Below, one piece after another: positions 1 through 47,814 of a DNA stretch of 60,000 bases. The stretch's first letter is position 1. Each line of letters opens with the position of its first letter. The notes under the pieces were generated by a model. It saw nothing but the letters and a program-made list of their open reading frames with translations, had not been told where the DNA came from and made no database searches. The position numbers and the translations under genes were made by a program. Origin of the DNA: Cristatella mucedo (Eukaryota > Bryozoa > Phylactolaemata > Cristatellidae); the NCBI GenBank assembly GCA_009760855.2, contig WPIO01000024.1, forward strand, positions 1,048,501 to 1,108,500, in the 5' to 3' direction.

Positions 1-173
1 TTGAGGCTTAGACTTTCAAAATTCTGAGTACGACTAGGTTTGCCAATAACCAGTGGTTTTATTGTCATTCAAATTGAGAAAGTTTGCTGCCACCTAAGTA
101 TGAATATCAGCAATACATACTGCAATGGATTTAAGAGAGTTCAAGTGCTCGAAGGTAGGGAGGGATAATAATG
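1..173 (-). mobile_element. CR1/L2-like LINE fragment, running off the left edge
   Basis: Read on the minus strand, this stretch matches the reverse-transcriptase part of the better preserved LINE copies at 42.5-44 kb and 46.6-48.2 kb, in the region just after the catalytic aspartates. It is 5'-truncated near 173 and continues beyond the window. It is full of substitutions and cannot encode protein. It is separate from the LINE piece at 589-1372, because the order of parts does not fit one insertion. Confidence 0.7.
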
Positions 174-355
174 TTATTAAAAACAAGGCAATCAATAGCA
201 AAAAAAGCTTCCGATATCTAGCAGAAATATTAAAGTAATTAAACCTAAGCAATATATGCATGACTAGTGTAAAGTGGTATGCCTGTCCACCAACGACAAC
301 AGAGATCAGAATCAGAATATCTACATTAAGTAAAAAGGTCAGCTACTACAACACG

Positions 356-485
356 CTAATTTATATAGCAGCAGAAAAGCCCTAGCACTTTTCTATCCTG
401 CTTGCAGTGGATAACGAATAATTGTCTGCCGTAGAGCTCGAACCCATGACCTGGGCCGAGAAGTAGCAGACCTTACCTCTATGCA
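356..485 (-). mobile_element. tRNA-derived SINE, family 1, degenerate copy
   Basis: On the minus strand there is a B-box-like segment (GGTTCGAGCTC), then the family's central 'CACTGCAAGCAG'-type segment, then a tail ending in a stretch like 'gctatataaat'. The order matches the well preserved copy at 54760-54920. The copy is diverged and its A box is poorly kept. Confidence 0.55.
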
Positions 486-588
486 ATGACACAAGGGCAC
501 ATGCTGGCTTGTCAGTGGTGGAAAACATTGCTAATGGTCGCTAGACTTGTGTAATGGTAGAATGATCAGCAACTAAATCTTGCAAAAA

Positions 589-1372
589 TAATAATAATAA
601 AAACAAGCTTGCTAAAGTGCCCTCAGAGAATTCAATCTCTTTCTAGACACTTTGTATTTACTGAAAAGGCAACACGATCGAATGGTTAGTGGTAGCATGC
701 TCGATAAACGACAAGATTAACATGGTTATGGGTGACTTGCACAGGGTCAGCATGCAAGTGTGGTTAGTGGTAGCATGCACAGTGTCAGCATGCATAAGCA
801 CTTGAAGGACGAATCACAGGGACCCACTAAATTCTGTCATAAATAGGTGCATTTTTAATTTCTTTTTAAATGTGGTCAAGTCAGGGGACATCGTGACACA
901 AGTCGGGAGTGAGCTCCAAGCTTTGGGAGCATATGAACGAAAGGCACGGTCTCCAAAGAATTTGAGGTTTGTACGAAGTATAGGTAAACAATTAGATTTG
1001 GAAAAGCAGGTGGTACGATGCTTAGCCTGGTGGGGCAGTAGATCTGATAGGTAGGCAGGCTCCAAAGAACGAAGAGACCTAAAAGTGAGCAACAAAACCT
1101 TGAAGTCTATCTGTTGCTTGAGTGGTAGCCGATGCAGGTCGGCAAGAAGTGGTGTGACGTGGTAACTGCGCCGCTCAAGACAGACCAGCCTAGCTGCAGA
1201 GTTTTGCACCAGCTGTAAGCATCTAATTGCACAGGCCGGTAGACCATCAAGCAGTAAGTTACAGATTTCAAGTCGGGATGTTACAAATGCATGGACCAAC
1301 TTAGATGTGGTATCCTTACCTAAACAAGCCCGAATTTCAGCAATGCTATCTAGCTGATACAAATAATCCCAG
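589..1372 (-). mobile_element. CR1/L2-like LINE, 5'-truncated 3' end
   Basis: This is the 3' part of the same LINE family as 35298-37440. The minus strand encodes the post-RT region (a 182-residue open stretch 1362-814 with 'KLVHAFVTSRLEICN' and 'NSAARLVCLERRS'), followed by a 3' UTR and the terminal stem-loop near 600-660. The LINE ends at the left in a run of AAT repeats, as the other copies do. The endonuclease and catalytic RT core are missing, so the copy is dead on arrival. Confidence 0.85.
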
Positions 1373-1689
1373 CCTTAACGAATGGTAATTAAACGCAACA
1401 AGACTCCTACCAAGTGGCAAGAAAAAGAAGATAGACTCAGGAGAGCTCAGTATTAGTGGCAGATGACCACCTTTGCCTTTTATGGACTAATGGAGGCAGA
1501 TAAGCAGTTAGTGAGTTAGAAACAAAAACACAATGCAATGGCAAGGAGAATCAACCCAAAGCCTGCAAAATCCATAAGGACATGCAAGTATAGTAAAATC
1601 GTTAAGAAGCGACTCTGAACAGCGGATGTTGGAATCCCAAAATACATTAGTTACATTACAGATCATAGCCTTTGGATTATAGCCTTGGA

Positions 1690-1830
1690 GTAATGAGCTC
1701 TCTCTTCCAGGCACTGGTCGTTGGTTCGAGTCCTGCAGCAGGAAATCCTATATTGCCCACTGCAAGTGGTGGCGATGGCCATTAAGGCTTTTCTGCCTCC
1801 AGGTGAGGGAGCTAAATCAGCTAGGCTTTG
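1690..1830 (+). mobile_element. tRNA-derived SINE, family 1
   Basis: There is a B box (GGTTCGAGTCC) near 1724, a central segment containing 'CCACTGCAAGTGGTGG', then 'aaggcttttctgcc' and the tail ending 'gagctaaatcagct'. This order is shared with the copies at 28.97, 39.6 and 54.8 kb. It is a non-coding, Pol III-type retroelement. Confidence 0.7.
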
Positions 1831-1954
1831 CTTTACTTTAACAATTAAATGGGTTATTTAATAATGAATAAACTATTGTACCAAGGATAACATCATTTAT
1901 TATTAGTATGATTTACCAAGCACAGCCATACTTTCTGTAATATAATAAACTTAA

Positions 1955-2085
1955 ATTTGCACAGCACCCTAGGAGAACTACATATCTAGCCAGGCGTGTT
2001 TCATATGCAGCAGGGCTCGAGCCCACGACTTTGGTCGTTGAATGTGAGCAACTTACCCCACGGCCAAACCAGGTCTACTGTTTGC
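1955..2085 (-). mobile_element. tRNA-derived SINE, family 2 (LINE-type tail)
   Basis: On the minus strand a tRNA-like head (B-box-like 'GGGCTCGAGCCC' segment) is followed by a tail resembling the LINE 3' end ('tagttctcctagggtgct'). Related copies lie at 34.9, 48.6 and 59.3 kb. Family 2 differs from family 1 in its tail. Confidence 0.55.
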
Positions 2086-2639
2086 TTGTGCTAATAATAA
2101 CACACTCAAGAGTGCCAAATCATTTTCTACGCCCTCCAACCTAATTTCAAAAGGAAGTATATCTGCAATTGCAAATCGTGCTGCTCGGAACTTAAAGGTG
2201 GTGCATAAGTAATGGCAACAAACATTTGATATGGTGCAGATGATAACCAGCAGAAAAAATTTAAGATGCCATTGGTTCGCATCATAACATGAATCAACTA
2301 TGGCATACAAGCCACGGTCTATATACAGGTGCCATTGGTCGAGATTTTACTTGGCTCTTCATGCACTAAATTCATATCCTGAAAACGAATGTGACATTTA
2401 AAAAAGAGGCACCAAACCTAAAGGCAAGGCAAGACAATTGTAACATTAAGCAAGCAGGCTGTATAAAAAACATGTACCCATTTTGATTTAACATAATATA
2501 TTACCAATTCTGGTAGGTTTTTAAATATATCAAGTTCTAATCTAGACTGCAGTTGGAGATGAGTTGAAAAACCTCAGTTATCACGATTACCATTTGAGCG
2601 ACTGAACCACCAGTTCACCGACCAACCGTTTTAATTCAA

Positions 2640-3010
2640 ATTATAATACTATCTTTAAAATTCACACAGCATAAGAGTTGGCAGCAGGAGAGAAGATGTC
2701 AGTGCATAAAAATTGTGGGAGTGAGTTCCTCAGTCGAAGTCTCGCTGAGCAGAAGATTGTGTTGCCAATGGTCTTTCAGTGTATGAATGGATCACCTAGT
2801 TCATAGAGGACCTGAGTTCACAAGGGGGCAGAAACTGGTTCAGCAGTTCAGCTGGGTATGAAGGAGCCAAGCTATGATGGACCTTGTGGGCCACAATAAA
2901 CAGAAGTGCTAGTCTTTGTTGGAGAGGTTAGATGCTAAAACCAACCATTTTTCTATGGACGAAACCCCAAGCAGGAGCTCCAAAAAACAAGTCTTGCAAG
3001 ACAACTTCGA
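2640..3010 (-). mobile_element. possible decayed LINE 3' region of a second family
   Basis: Stop-broken minus-strand translations resemble the C-terminal region that follows RT in CR1/L2 LINEs (fragments like 'LAPSYPAELLNQF' and 'LPPCELRSS'). The sequence is clearly different from the main LINE family of this window. The call rests only on weak motif resemblance. Confidence 0.3.
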
Positions 3011-3264
3011 TGAATGATGAGCTAGTTCTCCACCTAGACTCGCCGAAACCGAGTAAGATGCCATTTCCAAATATACGACATTGTCGGTAGGATTCCAAAT
3101 TTTTTGTTCGTACTTGCTCATCGAATGGGTCCACCGATTTCCTCTCTAGTTTGTTGAACTAGTGCGTCTCTATTAAGCAAATGTACGCCCACAAAGACAT
3201 CTAGTTCTCTTCGGGTGGTATTTAATTTTAGAATAATAATTGCTATTATTAGTACTATTGCTAT

Positions 3265-3432
3265 AAATAGCCCCTGGGTCTTCGCCCTGGGGTAGGGTGC
3301 TCCCACATCGTCGTCCAGGTCGTGGGTTTGAGCCATGCAGTAGGTAATCCGGCATATCCGCAGCGAACGGATTGATAGCTGCTATGGTCTTTTAACGGCT
3401 ATATAAATAAGGCTGTTGAATCAGCTGACCAA
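3265..3432 (+). mobile_element. tRNA-derived SINE, family 1, degenerate copy
   Basis: A tRNA-like head ('tcgtgggtttgagcc', a mutated B box) is followed by the family segment 'gatagctgctatggtcttttaacggctatataaataaggctgttgaatcagct' in shortened and diverged form. The tail word 'ggctgttgaatcagct' is the clearest family mark. Confidence 0.65.
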
Positions 3433-3729
3433 TACCTTTAATATTTTTTAAATATCAAGCGCTAGCGAAATTGGATGCTGACGCGGGAAGAACTCGTGGT
3501 TATGTTCAAACGCAGGTAACTAACAAAAGTAGCATGCACTGCTATACTTTATACTGCTACACGCCTACCACGAGCTGCTTTAAATTTGTCTACGGGAAAC
3601 CTTAAGCTAAATGGCAGCGGCCAAAATACTAGCACACGCCGTAACTAAGGCACGGGTACGAGCGCCGAGGAAGCACTAGTAAACACGATGGAGATTAAGG
3701 TGCGAATAACTATTTAGCAAAGTGAATAC

Positions 3730-3864
3730 CTCTGCTTCAGCAATTATTTCCAATATAAAATTCGATTTTTTCTTGTCCTGAATAATATCAGTAGCCTTGC
3801 GTCTGATATCCTCAGTGGTAGATGCATCCTTCAAACCACGAGTTCGGGCGGGCGCCGCCATCAT
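3730..3864 (-). CDS. first coding exon of an unidentified minus-strand gene
   Basis: The exon is 45 codons, starting ATGATGGCGGCGCCC at 3864 and ending at a GAG|GTATTC donor in phase 0. The peptide is basic and helical-looking: 'IRRKATDIIQDKKKSNFILE' and then acidic 'IAEAE'. The start codon sits inside a YY1-like motif (ATGGCGGC), a common arrangement in housekeeping genes, and the exon faces the Domino/EP400 gene across a GC-rich region. I do not recognise it with confidence. The pattern is faintly like the N-terminus of NOC4-type nucleolar proteins, from memory only. No later exon could be found in 1-3676, so the rest of the gene may lie beyond the window, or this may be a chance ORF. Confidence 0.45.
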
Positions 3865-4795
3865 TAAAATGCTGACGGATATCCGTTAAGCGACTGAGCG
3901 CATGCGCGGAGGTGATTCCCATTTGCGCGAGTGTCGCCTGCGTAATGCAATCGTGCGTCCAAGTTTCTAGTAAAGTAGGGTAGAGTAGCTGCCTTCAAAA
4001 CGATAAGTCTCACACAGCTGAACTGAAGAGAGAAACTGATGATCGCGTGCCTTTTAGTAGTTTTTGGATGTAACCGGTGGCAGGTAATACCCGCTCCCGC
4101 GCCATTTTGTTCTGTCGGTTGAGTGCGGCTTGGGCGCTGGTACCGCTCTCGGTAAGGATTGCCGGATTGGTTCGTAGAGCTTTATGTCTAGCGTTCTTTT
4201 TGCTCAAGTGAAATTTGTTGTAGCGTTTTTATGCGTTAGCATGATTCAATTCGGGAGTGCTATCAGGGTCAGTGGGTTTTTACTTGTCGGCTGCGGGCGC
4301 CTTTTTGTTAGTCTGATACCGCTACTATCCGCTTATATTATTTCGAGGAATACGCGAGCTGTATCGCTTAGCGCGCATTCGCCTAAAGCCAACATTTTGC
4401 CGCCGTCGTCGGAAGATCGGCCGAATGACGCACTGTTTTGGCGGGCTACCTTGGGTGGCTTCCCATGGTGCATTGCTCCAGGTGAATTGAGGGCGGCATG
4501 GTCAAAATGGAAGTCATCTACAGTCATGCTCTTCAGGTGCTAGGTAGTCGCATTCTCGCGCAGCGTTTTTAAACTTATTCGACCGTTTCTATTCGTTTTT
4601 TTACTAGCCGCGATGTATCCTTGTTTATATATGGCTTATCCGCACAGGGTATAGGCAGTTCCATCCAAATCTTTTGTCTCCAGCCTGCCCTAGCTAACTA
4701 GATTTTGTGCGTGCCTCTTTTGACCGCCGTTAGTAACAGTGCGATTCGCTTGCTTAATTGTGGCTTCACACGCATTTGTCTTTTTTTATATTTAG
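3865..4795. promoter_or_regulatory. putative bidirectional promoter and 5' UTR intron of the Domino/EP400 gene
   Basis: This CpG-containing stretch lies between two divergent coding starts. It holds a perfect NRF-1-like palindrome GCGCATGCGC at 3898-3907, a YY1-like GCCGCCAT at 3854-3861 over the minus-strand start codon, and a second YY1-like CGCGCCATTTTG at 4099-4110. A good donor (CTCTCG|GTAAGG, GT at 4152) and a good acceptor (TTTATATTTAG|G, AG at 4794-4795) suggest a 5' UTR intron of the plus-strand gene, which would place its transcription start near 4.0-4.15 kb. The open frames at 4184-4543 (+) and 4010-4207 (-) are probably not coding. Confidence 0.55.
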
Positions 4796-4839
4796 GCTGG
4801 CGTGTGCTGCAACCTCAGTGCTTCTGAGCGTCGGGGAGT

Positions 4840-27324
<22,485 letters not shown>

Positions 27325-28217
27325 TAGTGTATTCTCAAGTGTGCAGCCTATGACTTGTTTTATTAGCTTGTGCTTGCTAGTGGATTAATTTGGTATGGAA
27401 GGTAACGAGTTACGATCGCATAAACGTTAGCTTGAAACTGCTGTTTGTGGTATATAGTGTGCATGTTCTTGTTTATGCATAATAATTGTGCTTTTTAGTC
27501 ATAACTTATGGTTTGTTTTCATGTTTCTTGGGTCACTATCTGGGATGCTGTGTGTTGTGCTGCTATATGGGAGATAAATGGAGCATTTTTGTATTGCTGT
27601 CTTTAAAGCTGCTGAGGAAATGTTAGGCTCATTCATCCTCTGTTGATATGGATGACTCAACAGGCATATCTTTTCTTTGACCATACCGAAAGCTTGTCAG
27701 ATTGTAGGTGTGCTTTGGGGCTAAGTTTCATAATCCCGTTGTTGATACATGTTAGGTGCTTTTTAGGTTTCAAAAGCCTGGTTGACCACGTGGTCAATAC
27801 ATTTCTCTGTTGCATGACAAAGCTGCCGTCTTAATCTGATTGCCATTAACCCATTTAGGGTTATGCATAAGGGCTTCAAAGTCATGAATGCTTTAAAACC
27901 AGAAGCATACTGACGACTGTAGAGAATTTGAGTGGGCAATCTCGACTAGAACCTCGCCAATGTAACACTAATCATGTAGTTGTCTAGTTGAACCTTTTGT
28001 GTAGTAGAGATGAACTAAAGAATTGAGTCTTCCTTCCACTGATAAGTGTAAGTTGAAAGCACAATTATAGTTTCATACGTCGGTTGGTTAACTGTGTTTG
28101 CTTAATCGTCGTCCAGATGGCCCTAGTCGAAATGGCATTTATAGTTATTCGCTTAAATTGGTTGCAGCTGTTGCTAAATTTGTTACCAAACATGCATTCT
28201 TGATCGCTGATAATAAA
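27325..28217 (+). other. probable 3' UTR of the long isoform
   Basis: No exon-like ORF follows the TAA. The first canonical AATAAA downstream on the plus strand is at 28212-28217, giving a 3' UTR of about 0.9 kb if it is used. If CAG|GTATAA at 27319 is instead a donor, a further small exon would lie downstream; I could not identify one. Confidence 0.45.
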
Positions 28218-28964
28218 TATCACTTACGAGGTGACCTGTGAGTGTTGGGGTTTCACTTATTTGTATTCGCGTATGCTTGCCGACTTGTCTCCTCTCTATA
28301 GCACCTTGTAAGCAAGCTGTCTTTTCTGATATGCAAACACGTGGTACAATTTTCTTTTTCAGTGATGCCACGTCGTCACGTCTAAATTATCACTTCAGGC
28401 AACACAATCTGCATTTCGGTGTGTCAAGCGATAGATGTTTTCTATATATATTTTTTTTTCCCCAGAGCTTTTTGTCGAAGCTCAAGAAGTGTCTCGATAG
28501 CGTTCACAAACGGTCATGTTATACATGGTCTACTTTATTTTGTGCTTGCTTCTTATGTAAAATTAAAAAAAAAAAGAATATGTATCTGCAAAGTAAACTT
28601 TGTCTTACAAACCGCATATATATTGCATGGAAGTTGATCATTATCACTGCAAAGCAGAATCACGACTAGGTTGGTTGGCTCAATGGTACGGCATTCTTTG
28701 TCAGTCCTTGTCTCTCTGTGGCCGTGGGTCGTTGCTTTGAGACTCGTTCCTGCAGAAGATCTAGCACGACAGTATATTTCTCCTCTGGTACCTGCAATAG
28801 TAGTACATGCTCATTGGTCACCGTATTACCGAAAGGACAACACCAGCAATAATGCAATAACGGAGCGACTTCCTGCACAATCGCATATACAGTTTATTTT
28901 GGGTTCATTCTAGATGGTATCCTGGTTGCAGGCTAGTGCTCAGAGGACTCGTCATACATCATGC

Positions 28965-29135
28965 CCATTAATTCGGGATCATCTAATTGCCCACTAGGTA
29001 AGATGGTTGCTGTCTACGACCGAGGTCGTGGATTCGAATCCTGCGGTGGGCGATTCTTCGTTGGTGGTGATAGCTTTAACCCCGGTTCTTCTGCCGCCAT
29101 ACAAGAAGAGGCTGTTAAATCAGCAGGTATCAGAA
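28965..29135 (+). mobile_element. tRNA-derived SINE, family 1
   Basis: Arm 'CGACCGAGGTCG', B box GATTCGAATCC near 29031, 'gcggtgggcgattctt', a diverged central segment, and the tail 'acaagaagaggctgttaaatcagc'. The central palindrome is largely lost here. Confidence 0.85.
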
Positions 29136-29149
29136 TTTTCTTTTTTAAG

Positions 29150-31130
29150 TCCTTACTAATCATAATTTGTTAGTCTGGCATCTTCAGTCATCTTCAAAAG
29201 ATGCTATCTTGCTTCCATACCCGGATCGGACGTGCATGTATTCGTGCCAGGCAGGATTATGCTTGCTATCCGTGCTGGTCCTAACGGCACCATAAGCCTG
29301 GCTGGTTCATCCGTTGACGTTTCTGCCAGTTGCCAAAATTCCATATAAATTGTGTTCTGATAACACTTCGGTGACCGTGTATCAACTGAGCAAATAAATC
29401 TAAAAATAAACTTTTGTATCAGTTTTCCAAAAGACGACTGCCACGTTTATGTGCAAAGCATGGCTAACTTGCAGTTTAGAATGCTGCCCGAGCTAGCGAG
29501 CCTAGTTGGTCACTGCAAGTGGCCATCTAGTAATGCTACTGGATGGCCGCTTGCAGTGACCTAGTGGCTTTTTTTCGGTAGCCCAGTCAAAAGGGAATTA
29601 TAATAATCTAGCCGAGACAGAACTAGTCAGGGCTAGTTATGCAACACACAAGCCACAGAAAGCAGTCCCCAATCTTATATTGGGATCGGATGTGATGGCT
29701 AGCTGTAGAAGCAGTCTAATAAAAGCTTTTAAAATCTAGGCAGCTGCCGACGACGAACCTAAAATCCGAGCAGATAATGACGGTAGCACCACAGCATCAC
29801 CGATTAGAAAAGCAAAGCCTTCTAATCCAGCCACAGGCTTAGTGTGTCCAATGAGCATCTGAATTGAGCTCATCTGGCATCAGCCGGATGCCAGCTGCTG
29901 GGCAGCAGAGTGACGAACTACTATGTGCTGAGGCAGTTAATGATTGCTACAAGATATAGTGCAATTTTTTCTTGACAATGGCGGCTTGTTAAAAAATAAT
30001 TGTTATAGCCTTCGAAGGTTTACACCATTCATTCGTTAGTCGATATGTGAGTGGTATCCCAGTTAAAATCTGAGTAGGCACCCCATGCTTGCTGATTGGT
30101 GTCTTGGTTTCTGAGGTCATGTGTACAATATACACGATGGCAATGCCACATTTTGCGTATTTTGTTAATACTTTGGTGTGTTCAGTGTCATATTAATCAG
30201 GCTGGCGATTCAGCTACCTATAGTCTATATACACCCTTTCATAAAAGTTGAATTGCTAAACATGAACGAATTGTTCAAACGCAGCTCAACTTGCTCAATC
30301 GAAACGTGACAGCATCAGTCAAAAATTGGTGAAGCTGTCACATGATTAGTAGGGTATATTGCAAGGTATATTGCCTGCTGTACAGCTCCGAAAAATTACG
30401 AGGATGCTAGAGAATTGGGCATTTACACGTGTTGACTTTAAAGCCTAGCAGGTTTGCATTTTATAACTATTAATCAACCTTTTCGTAGGTGCAATGTGGG
30501 CGGCGTCAGAGGAAGGTTGTCTGTTTGCCAGCAGATCTACAAGCACCGATTTATGGCACAGTACAGGGGCTACTGAAGCCTTTGCATGAACCAACCTAAA
30601 TTAATCAATTATGAGCTGTGCATTCTCAAAGTCGGCCACAGAACAGTTGGAAGATTAGGTTAGGCAGCCAGGTCAAATTTAATGCTGTAGAAAAAGTTAA
30701 TTGAGGTAGACCATTAGTAACTTGGTGAAAAGGTGAGATTAACTATAGTTGTTTGCAGCTAGTCATCAAAGCATACGTGAGTCGAGAAAGAAGACACTTG
30801 TACTGCAAATACTGTGGCATGGGAAGAGAGAGAGAGTTGGTCAATTGCAGCACCCTTCAATTATGAGGTGCAATGAGACGAGCGCTACAATCTACTGTTG
30901 AGCGCTGGCCTCACAATGTACCCGCTTGGTCAAAGTAAGCCAACGATCAGGGCTAACGAGAGCTTTCGGCACCCGGGGACAAAGCTACAGATGGCGCCCA
31001 CTCCCCTTGTCAAAAGTTGCTGCGAAATAGCTCCATAAGTGCAACAAAATACGCTAGCAGGTATGTCGAGTCGAGAAAGTTGTACGAAATGTACAAGGTA
31101 GCTTAAACTTTAATGAATTTGGCAACTGAT
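29150..31130. other. intergenic stretch with no supported feature
   Basis: Both strands were read; frames are short and none shows protein-family motifs. There is an inverted pair of 'cactgcaagtggccatc'-like words at 29510-29560, possibly a small hairpin element. No gene or clear repeat family can be named. Confidence 0.4.
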
Positions 31131-31139
31131 CAATTAACA

Positions 31140-32280
31140 GTTTGTCAATATTTTCCAGCGTTCCATTCTCTATGCTTTACATGGCCAAATCGGAGAGCCG
31201 ATCTAGTTCCATTGATACGCACAGATAAAAGAGAATTATCTTCAGCTTGCTAAAGAAGGTGCACAACTGGCAACTGATACAGCTATGGTGAGAAGACCTT
31301 GCAAGGCAACTCTTAAATTAGGAAACATCTCCATAACTGACAATGAGACATGAGCTTCAGGGTATCTCGAGTTCCGAGTCGTGATGTGTGGCAGGAAGCA
31401 CTTTACAGATATATATTTCGTGTTACAGCTATGTTCCATCAACGTCTGAACAATAGAAGCCTCCTAGATCTAGAAATTGCTGGCGGTGTTTAGTCTGGTC
31501 AAGTGTCTTCAAAAGCTTCTCAACTTCAAACAAGAAACCAAATTTGGCATCAAGATCTGTGAGCCTGAAACACGTAGTTGTAATTACTTGTCAGAGATAG
31601 TCTATGCTGTCCTTCATGATTTTTGAAACCTCTGCCGTGAGACCGACATCTTTTTATTAGTTTCCAGGAATCTGCGTCCTTCAGCGGCTTCTTCGTTCAA
31701 CTGCAACTCCCCACAATTCGCATCTCCTTTCGGTGTCTAGTAGTGATTCTTGGCATAGGTCTACTCGAAGTCTTGACAACTCAATCTCAAGAGAGTAGAG
31801 GTCACAAGTGACGTCTTTAAAGTTTCTTTGAATCCTACAGCTTTTTCTGAACGCGGTCATTCTTTCTCAGGCTGTACCTAAATGGCAGCAGAGCAAACGA
31901 AGTTAGTTAAATATGCAATGCAGGAGACAGCCAGCTTCACTTCTTTTTTCAAGTGTTCTGTTTGTATCCTCAGACAGTTGCTCCAAAAGACCTACAGTGC
32001 TGTTCAGCCCATCATTGATAGCTTATACAGCCTCCACTCTCGCACTTTACCTTGTTCCAGAGTCACGTTTGACTGCAATGGCTAAAACTTTCTTCAGTTC
32101 TTCCCACCTCAGAGTTGATCTTGAAAAGAATAGGTAGGTGCTCTCTATTGTTTCAAAAAAGGTAATGATAACATAATTTTTACCTGCAGCATGAACACCT
32201 GGCAGGTTCAAGCTGTGGTTCTGGACAGTATTCTCTTTTGGACACCTGGTAAGTGGCCAGGTGTGACTGCTGTTGTAGCA
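31140..32280 (-). pseudogene. decayed hAT transposase of the ZMYM1/DUF4371 type
   Basis: Broken minus-strand reading frames follow the order of a ZMYM1-like hAT transposase. Upstream are 'GVQKRIL' and 'NHSLNLPGVHAAGKN' (about 32270-32180). Then come 'VIITFFETIESTYLFFS', 'STLRWEELKKVLAIAVKRDS', 'LLEQLSEDTNRTLEKRSEAG' and 'LTDLDAKFGFLFEVEKLLKT'. Last is the C-terminal dimerisation segment 'FPNLRVALQGLLTIAVSVAS', which continues in another frame as 'FSKLKII'. There are at least two frameshifts and several stops. Terminal inverted repeats were not located. It is a dead element lying downstream of the CASTOR gene, in the same orientation. Confidence 0.72.
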
Positions 32281-32836
32281 CAGCCAGTTACGCAAGCCTC
32301 CTCGCTTGTGTGATATAATAGTGTGTCTGTGCTCGGCCAATGCACACTGGCTCGCTCTTGATGCATCGTACCAGGCCGGAATCGCCCTTGGCGCGATACA
32401 GCCCGCCTGTAGCAAGCAGGATTGGGCAAGCGGATGAGGAGGGCAGTTGGAACGCGAACGGAGGGGTGAACTGTTGCACTGCAAGCTTCAACCGAATACA
32501 TGATGATTAACGCCTCCTCAGTGTTTCCGTGTCGTCATGTAATGCTGCCGGAGCTTCAAGCTACAGCTCGGTTTAATTGTAAACATGATTAACTAGTTCG
32601 GCTAGCAATAGTCAAGTCCATTGAAACTAAGACTTGCTTGAAATCAAGATTGGTATTCTGAAATGAAAAATTGTAAAACAAATATGGACAATCCATTTTG
32701 CTTTTGGAACCCTTGGCCTTGGCACCTAGTGACATATGCCCCCTTGCTCACCCCTTGCTGCGCCTCTGCCAAAGATGAGCTAGTGGTGAGGCCGCTGCAA
32801 ATGGGTACTTCTTGTTTAAAACTGCTGAACTCACTA

Positions 32837-46582
<13,746 letters not shown>

Positions 46583-46796
46583 CTACAAGGTAATATACAC
46601 GATATTGTATTTGCATAGTGCCTTCGGAGAACTTAATCTCTTTCTGGGGAAATTTACATATGAAGCATGACGATATGGTTAGTGATTACATGCACAAAGT
46701 GTCAAACATGTACAATGTGGTTAGTGGTGACATATGCAGTGTCAGCATACAGGAGGAAAAATCACAAGGGTCCGGCAAACGCTGTAAGAAACAGTT

Positions 46797-46857
46797 GTTT
46801 CTTTTTAAATTTTTCTTTTTAAATTAAATTTTTCTTTTTAGCTTCTTTTTAAATGTC
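46797..46857. repeat. short tandem repeat of TTTCTTTTTAAAT-like units
   Basis: Three to four diverged copies of 'tttctttttaaatt' in a row inside the LINE 3' UTR. The single-unit state is seen in other LINE copies ('cttctttttaaatgtcgtc'), so the array arose locally by duplication. Confidence 0.75.
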
Positions 46858-47814
46858 GTCAACGTCAGGTCGTGACAACAGTCGGCAGTGAGTTCGAGGC
46901 TCTTGAAGCATACGAACTACAGGCACGGTCTCATTTAGATTTGAGGTTGGTTAGAGGCATAGCTAAACGGCTTTGACTCACACGAGTCAGTGGTACGATG
47001 CCTAGCCTATTGGGGGAGTGGTCCTGATAGGTAGGCTGAAGTCAGAGAATGAAGGGACCTAAAAGTGAGTGATGAAACCTCAAATCTGTCTTGCTTTGAT
47101 TAGGAGCCAGTGCAGGTCGGCTAGGAGAAGTGCAGTGGTGTGAGGTGGCAACTTCGATGCCCACGACAGAGAAGCCTGGGTGCAGAGCTTCGCTCAAACT
47201 GTAAGCGCTTGATTGCATATGCCGGTAGACCGGCAAGTGGTACAGCAGTCGAGATCCGATGTCACAAATGCATGGACCAACTGTGATACAGTATTCCTGT
47301 GTAACCATGCCCAAATTTCAGCGACGTTACGTAGCTGAAAGTAGGCAGACTTGACTTCGGAGCTGATGTGATCGTCATAGTGAAAGGTTTCTTTGGAGTC
47401 AGACACACAGATTGCATGCAGATGACACAGGAGATATGCTGACAGAGTTAATTTTGAGCGTTAAGCTTTCCAATTCCTGAGTCACACTAGGTTTGCCCAT
47501 AACTAGTATATTGGTTTAATCGTCATTCATTTTGAGAAAGTTTGTTGCCATCCAAGTGCAAATGTCACCAATACGTGCAGCAAGGGAGCTGAGATAGTTT
47601 GACGTGCTGGAAGACTGAGACGGATCAAAGCATAGGTACAGCTGTGTTCATCGGCGTATAAGTGAAAGCCTTGAATGTGCTAGGTGATAACATCGGCCGG
47701 GGGGGGGGGTATAATTGTGAAAAAAGCAAACCATGTGCGGAGTCTTGGGGTAACCCGGTACTCTAATGGTTCCTTGTTAGCTCGTTGCACAGTGACATCA
47801 ATGCTCTGGAGTCT

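Noticed and set aside
872-1054. Plus-strand ORFs over LINE copies (also at 21419-21751, 36673-36939 in reverse, 42997-43263)
   Set aside because: They are antisense shadows of the LINE coding region on the opposite strand.
4010-4207. 65-codon minus-strand ORF with a methionine start
   Set aside because: It is antisense to the presumed 5' UTR exon, has no splice partner and no recognisable motif.
4184-4543. 119-codon plus-strand ORF upstream of the remodeller
   Set aside because: It lies in the GC-rich promoter and presumed 5' UTR intron, has no family resemblance, and is better explained as non-coding.
47690-47712. Poly-G runs here and near 51243 and 57658, and poly-C runs near 53453 and 59115, as functional G-tracts
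   Set aside because: Each lies in decayed repeat or featureless DNA and none shows the four spaced G-runs of a G-quadruplex; slippage is the simplest reading.
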